Positions 46,801-55,271 of a stretch of 64,000 nucleotides of DNA are shown one piece after another. Origin of the DNA: Coraliomargarita algicola (lineage in GTDB: Bacteria > Verrucomicrobiota > Verrucomicrobiia > Opitutales > Coraliomargaritaceae); NCBI RefSeq assembly GCF_033878955.1, contig NZ_CP138858.1, positions 4,615,001 through 4,679,000 on the forward strand, given 5' to 3'. The first letter of the stretch is position 1, and each line of letters begins with the position of its first letter. The notes under the pieces are model-generated. The model saw nothing but the letters and a program-made list of their open reading frames with translations. It was not told where the DNA came from and ran no database searches. The translations under genes were made by a program, and so were the position numbers.

Positions 46801-47840
46801 TCACGCCCGCACCGCTATTCGTTAAAGCCGCCAATGTCGAGCGACTGACGAAGGCTCTGCAGGAATCCGAAACGACTAATGTCGCCTCGACCGTCGCCGT
46901 CTCGATGGTGCCGGAGATCGACGGTTCGGTCGCTGCCAAAGTGAAAAATTTGACCGGACGTCCGCAGTCGGGCGCACTCGAAATCGGAGGGCAAATACTT
47001 CCCTATCAAGTGGACGGTGGAGAGGAAGCATTGCTGACCGTTCCTGGCTCCCAAGGAAATACACCGGGTGAGATGTATACGGCGGATCTGACATTTTCCA
47101 TCATACCCGAGCGTGGCGAAGCCGTTGAAAAAGCGTGGGCGATGGATTACTTCTATGTGCCGAAGACAGACGGCATGCCCGACTGGAGCGAGGTTCCTAC
47201 ATTGGAGCTGAAAAATCGTTATCAGCCCGACTTGTTCACTGGCGACGAGGACCTCAAAGCGACTTATCAATTGGCATGGGATACGAAGCATCTCTACCTG
47301 CGCGTGGAGGCCGAAGACGATACATTCATTCTTTCACCAAAAGTGTGGGAGCGTGCTAAGTCGGAGCAAAGTCTCTATGCACACGATGGCTCGCTTGAGG
47401 TCTATTTTGATACTGGAGCGAATGGCCGCACCAATCTGGCTAAGACGTATGATGAGGATGATTACCGCTACGATTTCTCCATCTCAAAGAATATGGAGTC
47501 GGGGCGTGGGCAAGTCTGGCGCCTGCGTGGCGTGAACTGGCAATTCGCCGGTGGTGTGTCCATGCCGACCAAAGAAGAAGCCGCGGCTCAAGTGGTGAAT
47601 GACTTCCAAATCACAGAGCAGGGCTATAGCTACACCATCACCTTCAATCGTCGCTTCCTCGAGCCGATCGCTTTGCGTGAGGGAACAGTGGCTGGGTTTG
47701 CGCTCTACTTGCATGATAAGGATGCGAACCCCGATGTCGGTGGTTGCCCGAAGGGACTCTCTCTGGGCACAGAAGCGGGGAGTCACTGTGATTACAAACC
47801 ACACTTGTGGCCGCTGATGATTCTTGCGGACGAACAGTAA
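43830..47840 (+). CDS. Large secreted putative glycoside hydrolase with CBM4/9-like and CBM9-like domains
   Basis: A 1,336-residue exported protein from the ATG at 43830 (signal peptide MLKNTPSKVMFRAATLIATI, cleavage near AVA). Domains in order: an N-terminal beta region; a CBM4/9-like module at about 320-480 (NLFPNPSFEQGLRYWSWG); a beta region; a catalytic TIM barrel at about 590-960, with candidate acids in SWAFHNEEEGGYL (near 706) and TAIYYPEAFNVPW (near 820), a layout typical of clan GH-A; a beta region; and a C-terminal CBM9-like module (about 1,135-1,336, LKATYQLAWDTKHLYLRVEA). The substrate and GH family are not certain. It lies 10 bases after the SGNH gene and 8 before the GH29 gene, so it is the secreted member of this operon. 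Confidence 0.82.
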   Translation: MLKNTPSKVMFRAATLIATILSSQSAVANDALGQLPDPTPYLEASSYAKQTPVFNVGSFSLDGSMHQQASYAVGNKAVFVRRIEGRNKIVNDASVTIYADGKQVGRLSFWGQNQYGHGTPFQGLEGQPEQLSIDETAETIHYRKPYRTQSGRVASFSYTLSALDDSCIQLAYDRGISEEELEDEPAIALNFSSRENHRGKRFSFGGEAYEQMAAAALMEVGLTERRPVSGDIAFEASNPAESYTIQLPAGSQGTLQEKFFIGYGKEIFDIYARIDLPQQTQGSLIIDFGAAAELEQTPPPVGGLDFWKMNGFHVPESPTLNLFPNPSFEQGLRYWSWGDSGWYVAESPPRYDIVAEGLFGKSALILRTTQHKAPTMKSFPLSLDNGKTYTLSFYAKTQTSARSDLRVALSSTAQGGKFVGKRWGNVFGDADNPDAKFTLTDTWQRYSRTFVADGAGVHVQLSGYQSNVLIDGFQLEVGDSVSPFASDPIDGFFTTANPDNDLVFGEPLEAAFEFVGQPNTSGMVEVRVENAYREVVYLAQLDIVMGECGEQRVALDLDPKHLGQGIFGIRADYQVDGYKTYTDYYRMSIMAPLDNTHATKDVMGSNGGYVTTSRGEDLARKFMEWGLGSASHGYIVREGRPTHIQDFQKKYRIANYVHTMCGKVDGLGQELFHTKEVPPELLERIEKISYEEALKYDPEQAFSWAFHNEEEGGYLIRNEMYDEYFKIQQAFIKGLRRAHPDVLIAPTHGTSGYSKLRGYDAIEGYLKAADKQGFKYDAISVHPYWNLDKGTLSSYDLDEETARLQAQMARYGYGEETAIYYPEAFNVPWVNIPQWGADKWGDSYRTGGSPTYDIGNREFIHAASAARLWIMSLKHWPQLKTTNVWISRPFVDIYLSPILMCKASNTLGHLMPWVEFQEDIKPFPGVRGYSFKLEDGSGIAPIWTTNHDVENGLKRGAKLLVKFDQPVEFYDLMGNQRQVEADSAGYIEIPLTPAPLFVKAANVERLTKALQESETTNVASTVAVSMVPEIDGSVAAKVKNLTGRPQSGALEIGGQILPYQVDGGEEALLTVPGSQGNTPGEMYTADLTFSIIPERGEAVEKAWAMDYFYVPKTDGMPDWSEVPTLELKNRYQPDLFTGDEDLKATYQLAWDTKHLYLRVEAEDDTFILSPKVWERAKSEQSLYAHDGSLEVYFDTGANGRTNLAKTYDEDDYRYDFSISKNMESGRGQVWRLRGVNWQFAGGVSMPTKEEAAAQVVNDFQITEQGYSYTITFNRRFLEPIALREGTVAGFALYLHDKDANPDVGGCPKGLSLGTEAGSHCDYKPHLWPLMILADEQ

Positions 47841-47848
47841 GATTGACT

Positions 47849-49288
47849 ATGGATAAAACGATCGAGCAGAGTGAAAAAACGGAGATGGCCGACATTTTTG
47901 ATGGTTCGGATATGTCGGAGTTTTTTAAATACATCCCAGACGATGACTTGTTTGTAGATGAAGGTTTTGAGCGCAATCCACATCCTGGAGCACAGTGGTT
48001 CCCCGGGGTTGGGCTCGGGCTTTTTATTCATTGGGGTATATCCAGCGTGCAAGGTCAGTATGATCTGTCGTGGGGGATGATTAAACGGCCCCCAGGTTAT
48101 GCAGAGGGTAAACGCCATTACTGTGGCTTGCCGGCAGTGACTCGGCACGTCCCGCCTTCGGTCTATTGGCAGAGTGCGGAGCAGTTTGACGCTAAAAACT
48201 ACGACCCCGATGAATGGCTTTCGGCAGCAGCGAAAGCAGGCTTTAAATACGCGATTCTGACTACAAAGCATCATGATGGCTTTGCCTTATGGCCGAGCGA
48301 GCACGGTGACTTTAATACGAAGAAATACATGGGAGGCCGCGACTTGGTCCAGGAATACGTCGATTCATGTCGACGGCATGGACTGAAAGTGGGGCTCTAT
48401 TTCTCACCGCCAGATTGGTATCAGTCGCGTGAGTACATGAACTACTCCTGTGACCCCGATCAACCTTGTTTGGATTACAACTGGGAGCCGATCACGGACA
48501 CGACTTATACGCCTGCCAAACAGGGCAATCCGATACATTCACGATTTGGCCCCGTTGAACTGCGAAAGCAAGTAAGGGAATACAATCGTTTACTACTTGA
48601 AGAATTGCTGGGCAACTATGGGCCGATTGATCTCCTTTGGTTTGATGGCCCTGGTGGGGATTGCATGAGTGTGCAACGCATGCGGGAATTGCAGCCACAA
48701 ATTTTGATTAATCACCGTGGCCGACGTTATGGTGACTTTAACAGCGCGGCAGAGAATGCTTTTCCTGAAGAGAAACATGATCGCGGGTGGTGGGATTATT
48801 GCAACGAACTGAGCGATGGTGGTTGGGGCTATCTTAAGCATGAAATCTATAAGCCGACGGCATGGTTTTTGGCTGAATTAGGAAAGACCCGTGCTTGGGG
48901 CGGCAACTTTGTGGTGAATGCCGCGCCCAACTGTCATGGTGAAATGCCTCAGGCCTATTATGATCGAATGGAAGAGATCGCCGCATGGATGCAGGACAAT
49001 GCTGAGTCGGTGTTTGATGTCGAAGGCACTGTTTATTGGCCCGAGCAGTGTAATGTTCCTGTCACCCGTAGTGGCGAAACGCTCTATTTACATGTGCATT
49101 GGCTGGTGGATACACCAGTTGTATTTTCGGGCATCGAAGAACCATTGGCAGTCAGTCTCGAGGGGCATGCAATACCTTACCACTATGAAGCCGGTCAGCT
49201 GACCGTGGAGGTGCCTCATCCCCTGTCATCGACTTTGCCCAAAGTCATCCAATTGCAGATGCCCATCAATGTAGCCGTGCGGAGATGA
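47849..49288 (+). CDS. Alpha-L-fucosidase, GH29, without signal peptide
   Basis: A 479-residue GH29 enzyme from the ATG at 47849 (an in-frame start at 47807 overlaps the previous gene by 34 bases and is less likely). Marks: VGLGLFIHWGISSVQGQYDL, YAILTTKHHDGFALWPSEHG, the nucleophile in GPIDLLWFDGPGG, and GGNFVVNAAPNCHGE. It has no signal peptide, in contrast to the fucosidase at 17108, so it probably works on imported fucosylated oligosaccharides. A short C-terminal beta domain follows the barrel. It is the fourth gene of the GH42 operon, and a PEP-CTERM gene follows after 30 bases. Confidence 0.93.
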   Translation: MDKTIEQSEKTEMADIFDGSDMSEFFKYIPDDDLFVDEGFERNPHPGAQWFPGVGLGLFIHWGISSVQGQYDLSWGMIKRPPGYAEGKRHYCGLPAVTRHVPPSVYWQSAEQFDAKNYDPDEWLSAAAKAGFKYAILTTKHHDGFALWPSEHGDFNTKKYMGGRDLVQEYVDSCRRHGLKVGLYFSPPDWYQSREYMNYSCDPDQPCLDYNWEPITDTTYTPAKQGNPIHSRFGPVELRKQVREYNRLLLEELLGNYGPIDLLWFDGPGGDCMSVQRMRELQPQILINHRGRRYGDFNSAAENAFPEEKHDRGWWDYCNELSDGGWGYLKHEIYKPTAWFLAELGKTRAWGGNFVVNAAPNCHGEMPQAYYDRMEEIAAWMQDNAESVFDVEGTVYWPEQCNVPVTRSGETLYLHVHWLVDTPVVFSGIEEPLAVSLEGHAIPYHYEAGQLTVEVPHPLSSTLPKVIQLQMPINVAVRR

Positions 49289-49318
49289 GCTGATCGCGCA
49301 GATTCTAACCATACTAAC

Positions 49319-51073
49319 ATGAATAAAAAACACAATAGACCCATGAAGCCCATACTCATCAAAAAAACAATCCCTCTCATCGCAAGCTCTGCCTTAATGG
49401 CGATGTTGCATACTTCTCAGGCCGCCACTGTTTGGACTGGCAGTAGCGATGGCGCCTGGGACACGACCACAGCCAATTGGACCGATGGCACCGGAAACCT
49501 CTATACGGCTGGCGATGCTGTGCAGTTTGGCGATAGCAGCGGTGCGAATCTAGACATCAGTTTGTCGGCGGCACAGAGCCCAGCATCCATACTCTTTGCC
49601 GACGACGGTGCGGGCACGAATGCCTATTCCTTCAGCACCAACGCCATTAATGGCTCAGGTTCGGTAACTCTTGAAAGTGGGTTCGGGGGATCTGTGCAGT
49701 TTAATGTCGCCAACGGCTACTCCGGTGGCACCACCGTTAATGATGGGACATTAATTCTTGGAATTGCGGGGGCGCTCGGTAGTGGCAGTCTAAATCTAGG
49801 GGGCGGCAGCATCCAGAGTTCTGGTGTATATGGGAATGCGGTGAATGTGACAGGGACGACTTCAATTGTCGCGACCACAAGTGTCACATTCTTTACCGGC
49901 GTCATTACGGGATCGGGCACTTTGAACTTTGGTGGCACCGACAATGGCTCGGTCCTCGGGACTGCTGGAGTCAATAATGTGAATGGGTTTACGGGAACCA
50001 TCACTCACACCAATGTGGCGAATACCACAGCTTTGAATAACTTGCAGTTCAATGGAACAAACGTGACTTCAGCCAGTTTGGAAACTTATGGCGCCAGTCT
50101 CTATTCCAGCTCTGCCACGGCCACGACGACCCAGCGCTATGTGAATCTCAATGGCAATCTTGAGGTCGGTAAGCTTTCAGGGGACGGTGGTGTGATTGGT
50201 ATTGGCAATACCGAGACACGGACTTTAACCGTGAATCAATCAGATGACACGAGCTACGCTGGCCAATTGGCCTTGGTTAATGCCAGTAGCACGTTGAATC
50301 TGCATAAGAAGGGCACCGGCTCGTTGACATTGACCAATGCTAATAGCAACTACACCGGGGCAACAACTGTGAGTGAAGGCCAGTTAAGCGTGAGCTCTAC
50401 GGGCGTGCTAAGTGGCACGAGCGGGGTGACCATTGGAACGGCGGCGACGGACGCGGCTGCAGAGTTTAGTTATAACAATTCGACGACCGCTCTAACCGCA
50501 GCGGTTTCTTTCGCGGCAGGGTCCACGGGAGGTAAATTAAGTGGTATCGGTGCCATCGATTCGGGCATCACCGTCACCTCTGGTAACACAATTGCTCCGG
50601 GGAATAGTATCGGCAGCCTCAGCACAGGTGCTCAGGTTTGGAATGGGGGCGGAACGCTGGAGTTTGAGTTTAAGACAGACGGCACAGGCACGGCTGGAGT
50701 GGACTGGGATCAATTAGTCATTACCGGTGGTCTGGATCTGACAGCCGCTTCAGCGGGCACTCCGTTCAACATTGAGCTAGTCACGATGAGTGACAGCAGC
50801 ACGCAAGGTCTATTGGACGCTTGGGACCCGAACGAAAGCTATGTATGGACGAGCATTGTTGCGACTTCGACGGGTGTGACTGGGTTCAGTGCAGACAAGT
50901 TTGCCTTTGATACGGCTGGTTTTCAGAATGATTTGAATGGTGTCTTCAGCATCGTTGAAAATGGCAACAACCTGGACTTGGTTTACACCGCAGTTCCCGA
51001 GCCTGGCAGCTATGCTTTAATGGCTGGCTGCCTGGCACTTAGTGCAGTGATGTTGCGTCGGCGGGTAGAGTAA
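49319..51073 (+). CDS. PEP-CTERM protein with autotransporter-associated beta-strand repeats, end of the GH42 operon
   Basis: A 584-residue exported protein; the ATG at 49319 gives a basic start (MNKKHNRPMKP) and the next in-frame ATG at 49343 would also give a good signal peptide (hydrophobic core, cleavage near SQAA). Mature part: TVWTGSSDGAWDTTTANWTD, then Gly/Ser/Thr/Asn-rich beta repeats (NGYSGGTTVNDGTLILGIAG, NSNYTGATTVSEGQLSVSST) and NTIAPGNSIGSLSTGA. It ends in a PEP-CTERM signal (VPEPGSYALMAGC, hydrophobic, LRRRVE). It is a more distant relative of the 34556 and 37027 proteins. Its place in a glycosidase operon suggests a surface scaffold or binding role; a terminator follows. Confidence 0.9.
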   Translation: MNKKHNRPMKPILIKKTIPLIASSALMAMLHTSQAATVWTGSSDGAWDTTTANWTDGTGNLYTAGDAVQFGDSSGANLDISLSAAQSPASILFADDGAGTNAYSFSTNAINGSGSVTLESGFGGSVQFNVANGYSGGTTVNDGTLILGIAGALGSGSLNLGGGSIQSSGVYGNAVNVTGTTSIVATTSVTFFTGVITGSGTLNFGGTDNGSVLGTAGVNNVNGFTGTITHTNVANTTALNNLQFNGTNVTSASLETYGASLYSSSATATTTQRYVNLNGNLEVGKLSGDGGVIGIGNTETRTLTVNQSDDTSYAGQLALVNASSTLNLHKKGTGSLTLTNANSNYTGATTVSEGQLSVSSTGVLSGTSGVTIGTAATDAAAEFSYNNSTTALTAAVSFAAGSTGGKLSGIGAIDSGITVTSGNTIAPGNSIGSLSTGAQVWNGGGTLEFEFKTDGTGTAGVDWDQLVITGGLDLTAASAGTPFNIELVTMSDSSTQGLLDAWDPNESYVWTSIVATSTGVTGFSADKFAFDTAGFQNDLNGVFSIVENGNNLDLVYTAVPEPGSYALMAGCLALSAVMLRRRVE

Positions 51074-51104
51074 GTGCCTCCGTGGAGATTGTATATATCA
51101 AGGC

Positions 51105-51132
51105 GCATCGCTTCGGTGATGCACTTTTTTTA
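51105..51132 (+). terminator. Intrinsic terminator of the GH42-GH29 operon
   Basis: GCATCGC (51105-51111), a TTCG tetraloop and GTGATGC (51116-51122) form a 7-bp stem with one G-U pair closed by C(UUCG)G, followed by AC and a run of seven T residues (51125-51131). It lies 31 bases after the PEP-CTERM stop, and partly overlaps the end region of the convergent AraC gene. Confidence 0.9.
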
Positions 51133-51142
51133 TCGAATGTGT

Positions 51143-52057
51143 CTAAGAGTCGTTATTTTTCGCTTGCAGGAGTTTTTTACGTGCTTTGCTACGGAAGGCA
51201 CCCGGACGCTGATTTGTGTGTTTTAAATAAGCGTTGGAAAAGGCATAGGCAGTCTGGTAGCCCACTTCGGAAGCGATGGCATCTATGGCTAAATCTGTAT
51301 GTAACAGCAGTGCCTCTGCGCGTTTCATTCGAAGCCGTAATACCATTTTCATCGGAGAGCATCCAAAGTGTGTTGCGATTAATTTATAGAGGTAGCTGCT
51401 ACTCACATTCACTCGTTCTGCTAGGCATTCAGTGGTCCATTCATATTCAGGTTTAAATTCGACATCCTTCCATAATGCATTGAGCCGTTGGTGTATCGCG
51501 CCGTAAGCGGGCTCGCTGTTGAGTAAAAGCTCACGGCGTAGAGTGAGGGAAATGAGCTCAGCGTAGTGTAGACTCATCGATTCAGAGAGTGGTGTGGAGC
51601 TTAGGGATTCCGTCTCAAAGCCCTCCATCAATCGCTTGAGAGTATTCATATCGTTTGCGGGACGTATCGTGGCCTTGGTATTGTGTAGGTGTTTCCATTG
51701 TGAAATATCACTGAGGTGGAACCATAAGCCCGCTGCTTGTTTAGAAGCTGTTTCGATATAATGTGGGAGTTGTGCGGGGCAGAGTATGACATCACCAGCC
51801 TGCGCAAGGCGCGAGCTCTGACCGTCCTCACAGTGGACGCTTCCTTGAGTGACATACCATACGAGGTGAGTCACCGAGCAGGGGGTGCCAGCTCGAAAAT
51901 GACCTTGTAGTTGATCTTCGCCAGCGTTGACGACTCCGAGCTCCCGTAAAGGGCGACCGGCCGCATGGTTGATGGGGATGCAGAAAACACGCGAGTTTGA
52001 TTCGAACTGGATCCAGCGACTAATCGTGGGCTTGAGAGGGCGGTGATGCATAATCAA
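51143..52057 (-). CDS. AraC-family regulator divergent from the GH116 gene
   Basis: A 304-residue regulator (a nearby ATG at 52051 is an alternative start). The N-terminal half is a cupin-type sensor (LVWYVTQGSVHCEDGQS, AGDVILCPAQLPHYIETAS), and the C-terminal AraC domain has LAERVNVSSSYLYKLIATHF and IDAIASEVGYQTAYAFSNAY with the RPGAFR end. It is divergent from the GH116 gene across 75 bases, where the palindrome CAGACATTGTCTG (52092-52104) lies, and probably controls it. The ligand is unknown. Confidence 0.9.
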   Translation of the reverse strand: MIMHHRPLKPTISRWIQFESNSRVFCIPINHAAGRPLRELGVVNAGEDQLQGHFRAGTPCSVTHLVWYVTQGSVHCEDGQSSRLAQAGDVILCPAQLPHYIETASKQAAGLWFHLSDISQWKHLHNTKATIRPANDMNTLKRLMEGFETESLSSTPLSESMSLHYAELISLTLRRELLLNSEPAYGAIHQRLNALWKDVEFKPEYEWTTECLAERVNVSSSYLYKLIATHFGCSPMKMVLRLRMKRAEALLLHTDLAIDAIASEVGYQTAYAFSNAYLKHTNQRPGAFRSKARKKLLQAKNNDS

Positions 52058-52091
52058 ATGAGGATAGTTTTGAGTATTTATTTGATATGCG

Positions 52092-52104
52092 CAGACATTG
52101 TCTG
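52092..52104. promoter_or_regulatory. Palindrome between the AraC gene and the GH116 gene
   Basis: CAGACATTGTCTG has 6-bp inverted arms around a single central base. It lies 28 bases before the GH116 start and 35 bases before the AraC start, a good place for an operator acting on both. Confidence 0.45.
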
Positions 52105-52132
52105 ATGGCGATAATAATGCTACTGTTTTGGG

Positions 52133-55100
52133 ATGTCTACGATGATGCCTGAAACGAATGAATTATCCCTTGAATATCTCTCTCTTGTTCCACAGGACAA
52201 GGGGCTCTCGCCGGAGCAAATTGCGAAGCTTATGGAGCGAGGGCATGCTGAAAGTTATACGGGAGATGCGCTCCAGAATATTGGTATGCCGGTAGGCGGG
52301 CTGTGCTGTGGCACTGTATATTTAAGTGGAGATGGTCGGCTGTGGCTGTGGGATATTTTTAATAAATCCAAAATTGGAATCGTCCCCGAGGGAGCTACCT
52401 GGATGGACAAAAAGCTGATGCCTACGAATGGTTCTGCGTATGTGTGCCCACCGCAAGCGAAGGACTATCGTGAATTTGAGCAACGTTTTGAAATCACAAT
52501 TAAGACCTCGGAAGGGATCCACCACCGCACGCTTGATTCAGATCCCCAAACGGGCTTCAGTCATGTCGAGTTCTGCGGACAGTACCCCATCGGCACAGTT
52601 GAATTCAGTGATCCGAATTGCCCAGTTGCGGTTACATTAAAGGCGTACTCGCCCTTTATCCCGCTCAATGTCGCTGATTCTAGTTTGCCGGCTACGATTC
52701 TGCAGTATTCGGTTCGTAATCACAGTGATGTTGCGGTGGAAGTCTCCGTGCATGGATTTCTGGAAAATGCCGTGATGCATGACTCTGCGGAAGGGCTGCT
52801 CCAACGTGATCTGAGAACGGCTGTGGAGGAGGGTATGACGTATTTACACTGTACCGGTGAAGTTCGTCAGCCACCGATGTCCACTGGGCGGCCGGATATT
52901 TTATTCAGCGATTGGTCGGGCGAGACTTATGAGGAATGTGGTTGGTCCGTCGAGGGGGAGGCCTTCGGTCAGGGCCCGATATACAAAGATCAAGCACCGA
53001 TTCACCATGGCGATATGGGGGGAGACAGTGATCGGGTATTGAATACTTCGGCGACGTCACCGGGGAGTACGATGCATGAGCACGATTTGGCCAAGGGGAA
53101 ACTGACTAGCCGTGCATTTCGTATTGAGCGTGCATTCGTGAATACATGGATTTCGGGGGGGAATTACCCCGGGGAGATTGCTGTCAATGTCGTGATCGAT
53201 AACGAGGTGGTCAGCACGATTACGGGGGTGGACAACAATCGTTTGCTGCCTCGTTCGATGGATGTTTCGGCTTACATGGGGCGAGAGGCGATTTTGGAGG
53301 TCGTGGATGATTCGGCCTTAGGGTGGGGCTGGATTGGTTTGGGGCGCATTTGGTTTAGCGATGAGATTGTGCCGTCCGAGCGCATCGATAATCGTCCGGA
53401 CTACGGTGACATGGGGTTGGCACTTTTAGGAGCTCCTGCTGATTTTATAGCAGAGGACCAGCAGGGACACGCGGATGATCGTTTGATCGGTTCTTTGGGA
53501 CGTCGGCTGGTACTGCAAGCTGATGAGGAACAAGGTGTCGATTTTGTGGTGTCGTGGTTTTTTCCTAATATTCGTAATATTTTAGAAGGTGGTTTGCGGC
53601 ACTACGCGAGCCGATTTTCCGATGCCCGCGAGGTTGCTCGCTATGTAGGAGATCACTTTAAGCGACTGTCTAAGGAGACCATGTTGTGGCGTGATACCTG
53701 GTATCATTCGACTCTGCCACACTGGTTTCTCAATCGTACCTTTGCCAACACCTCAGTGCTCGCGACGACGACTTGTCATTTGTTTGATGATGACCGTTTC
53801 TGGGCTTGGGAGGGCGTCGGTTGCTGCGCGGGAACATGCGCCCACGTATGGCACTACGCTCAGGCACCTGCGCGTCTTTTCCCAGAAATAGAACGCAATC
53901 ACCGTGAGCATATTGATTTCGATCTGTCGTTGCTGGCGAATGGAGTGCTGCTTAATCGCAGCGAATTTCGCAATGAGCGAGACCATGGGGATGAGTATTT
54001 TGTTATCGACGGGCAGGCCGGGCGCATCCTCGGGGTCTATCGAGAGCATCAAATGTCCAAGGATGCAGCTTTTTTGATACGTGTTTGGCCTAATGTGAAA
54101 CGAGCTATGCGGTATATTATGGAGCGAGACGAGCACCGCGATGGCATACTTAAAGGACCCATGCATAATACACTGGATGCCGACTGGTATGGTGTGGTGC
54201 CGTGGTTTTGTGGCCTGTATCATGCCGCTTTACGTGCCTGTGAGGCGATGGCTCACATCGTGGAGGATGAGGCATTTGCCATCGAGTGCCGAGCGATTCT
54301 TGACTTGGTTGCGGCCCAGTTGGACGCGAAGTGCTGGAACAATGAGTATGGCTATTATGTGCAGTTGCCTGATCATCAGCATCCCGGGGAGGTGGGCGTA
54401 TACGATGGTTGCCATATTGATCAGGTATTTGGTGAGAGCTGGGCATGGCAAGTTGGACTACAAGGTGTCATGAGCCGTGATAAGGTAAAGCAGGCGCTGC
54501 GCTCGCTTTGGCAGTATAACTTTGTGCCTGATGTGGGTCCCTATCGTGAGATGAATCCGCGTGGGCGTTGGTATGCGGTTGCCGGCGACGGTGGATTGTT
54601 GATGGCGACACATCCATATGGAAATAGTTACAAAGTGGCCGAAGGGAAAGACGCTACGGTGGGTTATTTCAACGAATGTATGAGTGGGTTTGAGCATGAA
54701 GTGGCCAGTCATATGATTTGGGAGGGGATGGTCGGCGAGGGGCTTGCGATTACCAAAGCCATTCATGATCGATATAGTGGCCATAAACGTAATCCTTATA
54801 ACGAGATTGAGTGCTCCGATCACTACGCACGCTCTATGGCTAGTTATGGCTCATTTATCGCCGCATGTGGTTTTACGCATAATAATCCAGCAGGTTCGAT
54901 TGCCTTTGCGCCACGAATTCATCCCGAGAATTTCAAGGCAGCCTTTACCGCGGCAGAAGGTTGGGGCACTTTTACCCAGGTGCTAGAAGCCGATCGTTTG
55001 CTTGCTTCAATTAAGCTAGTCTGGGGAAACTTATCCTGTCGCACGCTGGGGCTGACATGGCCCTGCGCTGCTAGCGAACCGATGACACCTAAGCTTCAAG

Positions 55101-55216
55101 TCGAGGGGTTCACTGGCAAGGTTTCTGTGCGGAAGTCAGGTGCTGAGCTCGTAATTGAATTTTCAGATACTGTGAGCCTGAGTGCGGGAGGTGAGCTCAA
55201 GCTGACTATCTATTGA
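52133..55216 (+). CDS. GH116-like beta-glycosidase (DUF608/GBA2 type) with an inserted beta-sandwich
   Basis: A 1,027-residue protein. The N-terminus has the family opening NIGMPVGGLCCGTVYLSGDG and LWLWDIFNKSK. The catalytic (alpha/alpha)6 region includes VGCCAGTCAHVWHYAQAPAR, LFPEIERNHRE and HNTLDADWYGVVPWF, where the conserved Glu and Asp are expected, and CHIDQVFGESWAWQVG. These match GH116, whose members are beta-glucosidases or beta-xylosidases. A segment at about 325-410 (AFRIERAFVNTWISGGNYPG, GRIWFSDEI) reads as an inserted beta-sandwich of the type seen after GH32 barrels. No signal peptide is present. It is divergent from an AraC regulator and is monocistronic. Confidence 0.88.
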   Translation: MSTMMPETNELSLEYLSLVPQDKGLSPEQIAKLMERGHAESYTGDALQNIGMPVGGLCCGTVYLSGDGRLWLWDIFNKSKIGIVPEGATWMDKKLMPTNGSAYVCPPQAKDYREFEQRFEITIKTSEGIHHRTLDSDPQTGFSHVEFCGQYPIGTVEFSDPNCPVAVTLKAYSPFIPLNVADSSLPATILQYSVRNHSDVAVEVSVHGFLENAVMHDSAEGLLQRDLRTAVEEGMTYLHCTGEVRQPPMSTGRPDILFSDWSGETYEECGWSVEGEAFGQGPIYKDQAPIHHGDMGGDSDRVLNTSATSPGSTMHEHDLAKGKLTSRAFRIERAFVNTWISGGNYPGEIAVNVVIDNEVVSTITGVDNNRLLPRSMDVSAYMGREAILEVVDDSALGWGWIGLGRIWFSDEIVPSERIDNRPDYGDMGLALLGAPADFIAEDQQGHADDRLIGSLGRRLVLQADEEQGVDFVVSWFFPNIRNILEGGLRHYASRFSDAREVARYVGDHFKRLSKETMLWRDTWYHSTLPHWFLNRTFANTSVLATTTCHLFDDDRFWAWEGVGCCAGTCAHVWHYAQAPARLFPEIERNHREHIDFDLSLLANGVLLNRSEFRNERDHGDEYFVIDGQAGRILGVYREHQMSKDAAFLIRVWPNVKRAMRYIMERDEHRDGILKGPMHNTLDADWYGVVPWFCGLYHAALRACEAMAHIVEDEAFAIECRAILDLVAAQLDAKCWNNEYGYYVQLPDHQHPGEVGVYDGCHIDQVFGESWAWQVGLQGVMSRDKVKQALRSLWQYNFVPDVGPYREMNPRGRWYAVAGDGGLLMATHPYGNSYKVAEGKDATVGYFNECMSGFEHEVASHMIWEGMVGEGLAITKAIHDRYSGHKRNPYNEIECSDHYARSMASYGSFIAACGFTHNNPAGSIAFAPRIHPENFKAAFTAAEGWGTFTQVLEADRLLASIKLVWGNLSCRTLGLTWPCAASEPMTPKLQVEGFTGKVSVRKSGAELVIEFSDTVSLSAGGELKLTIY

Positions 55217-55271
55217 AGTGGTGTTTCGCGCGATTGTTAAGTGCAGCTTGAGTTACTGGTTCGTGTGATGA

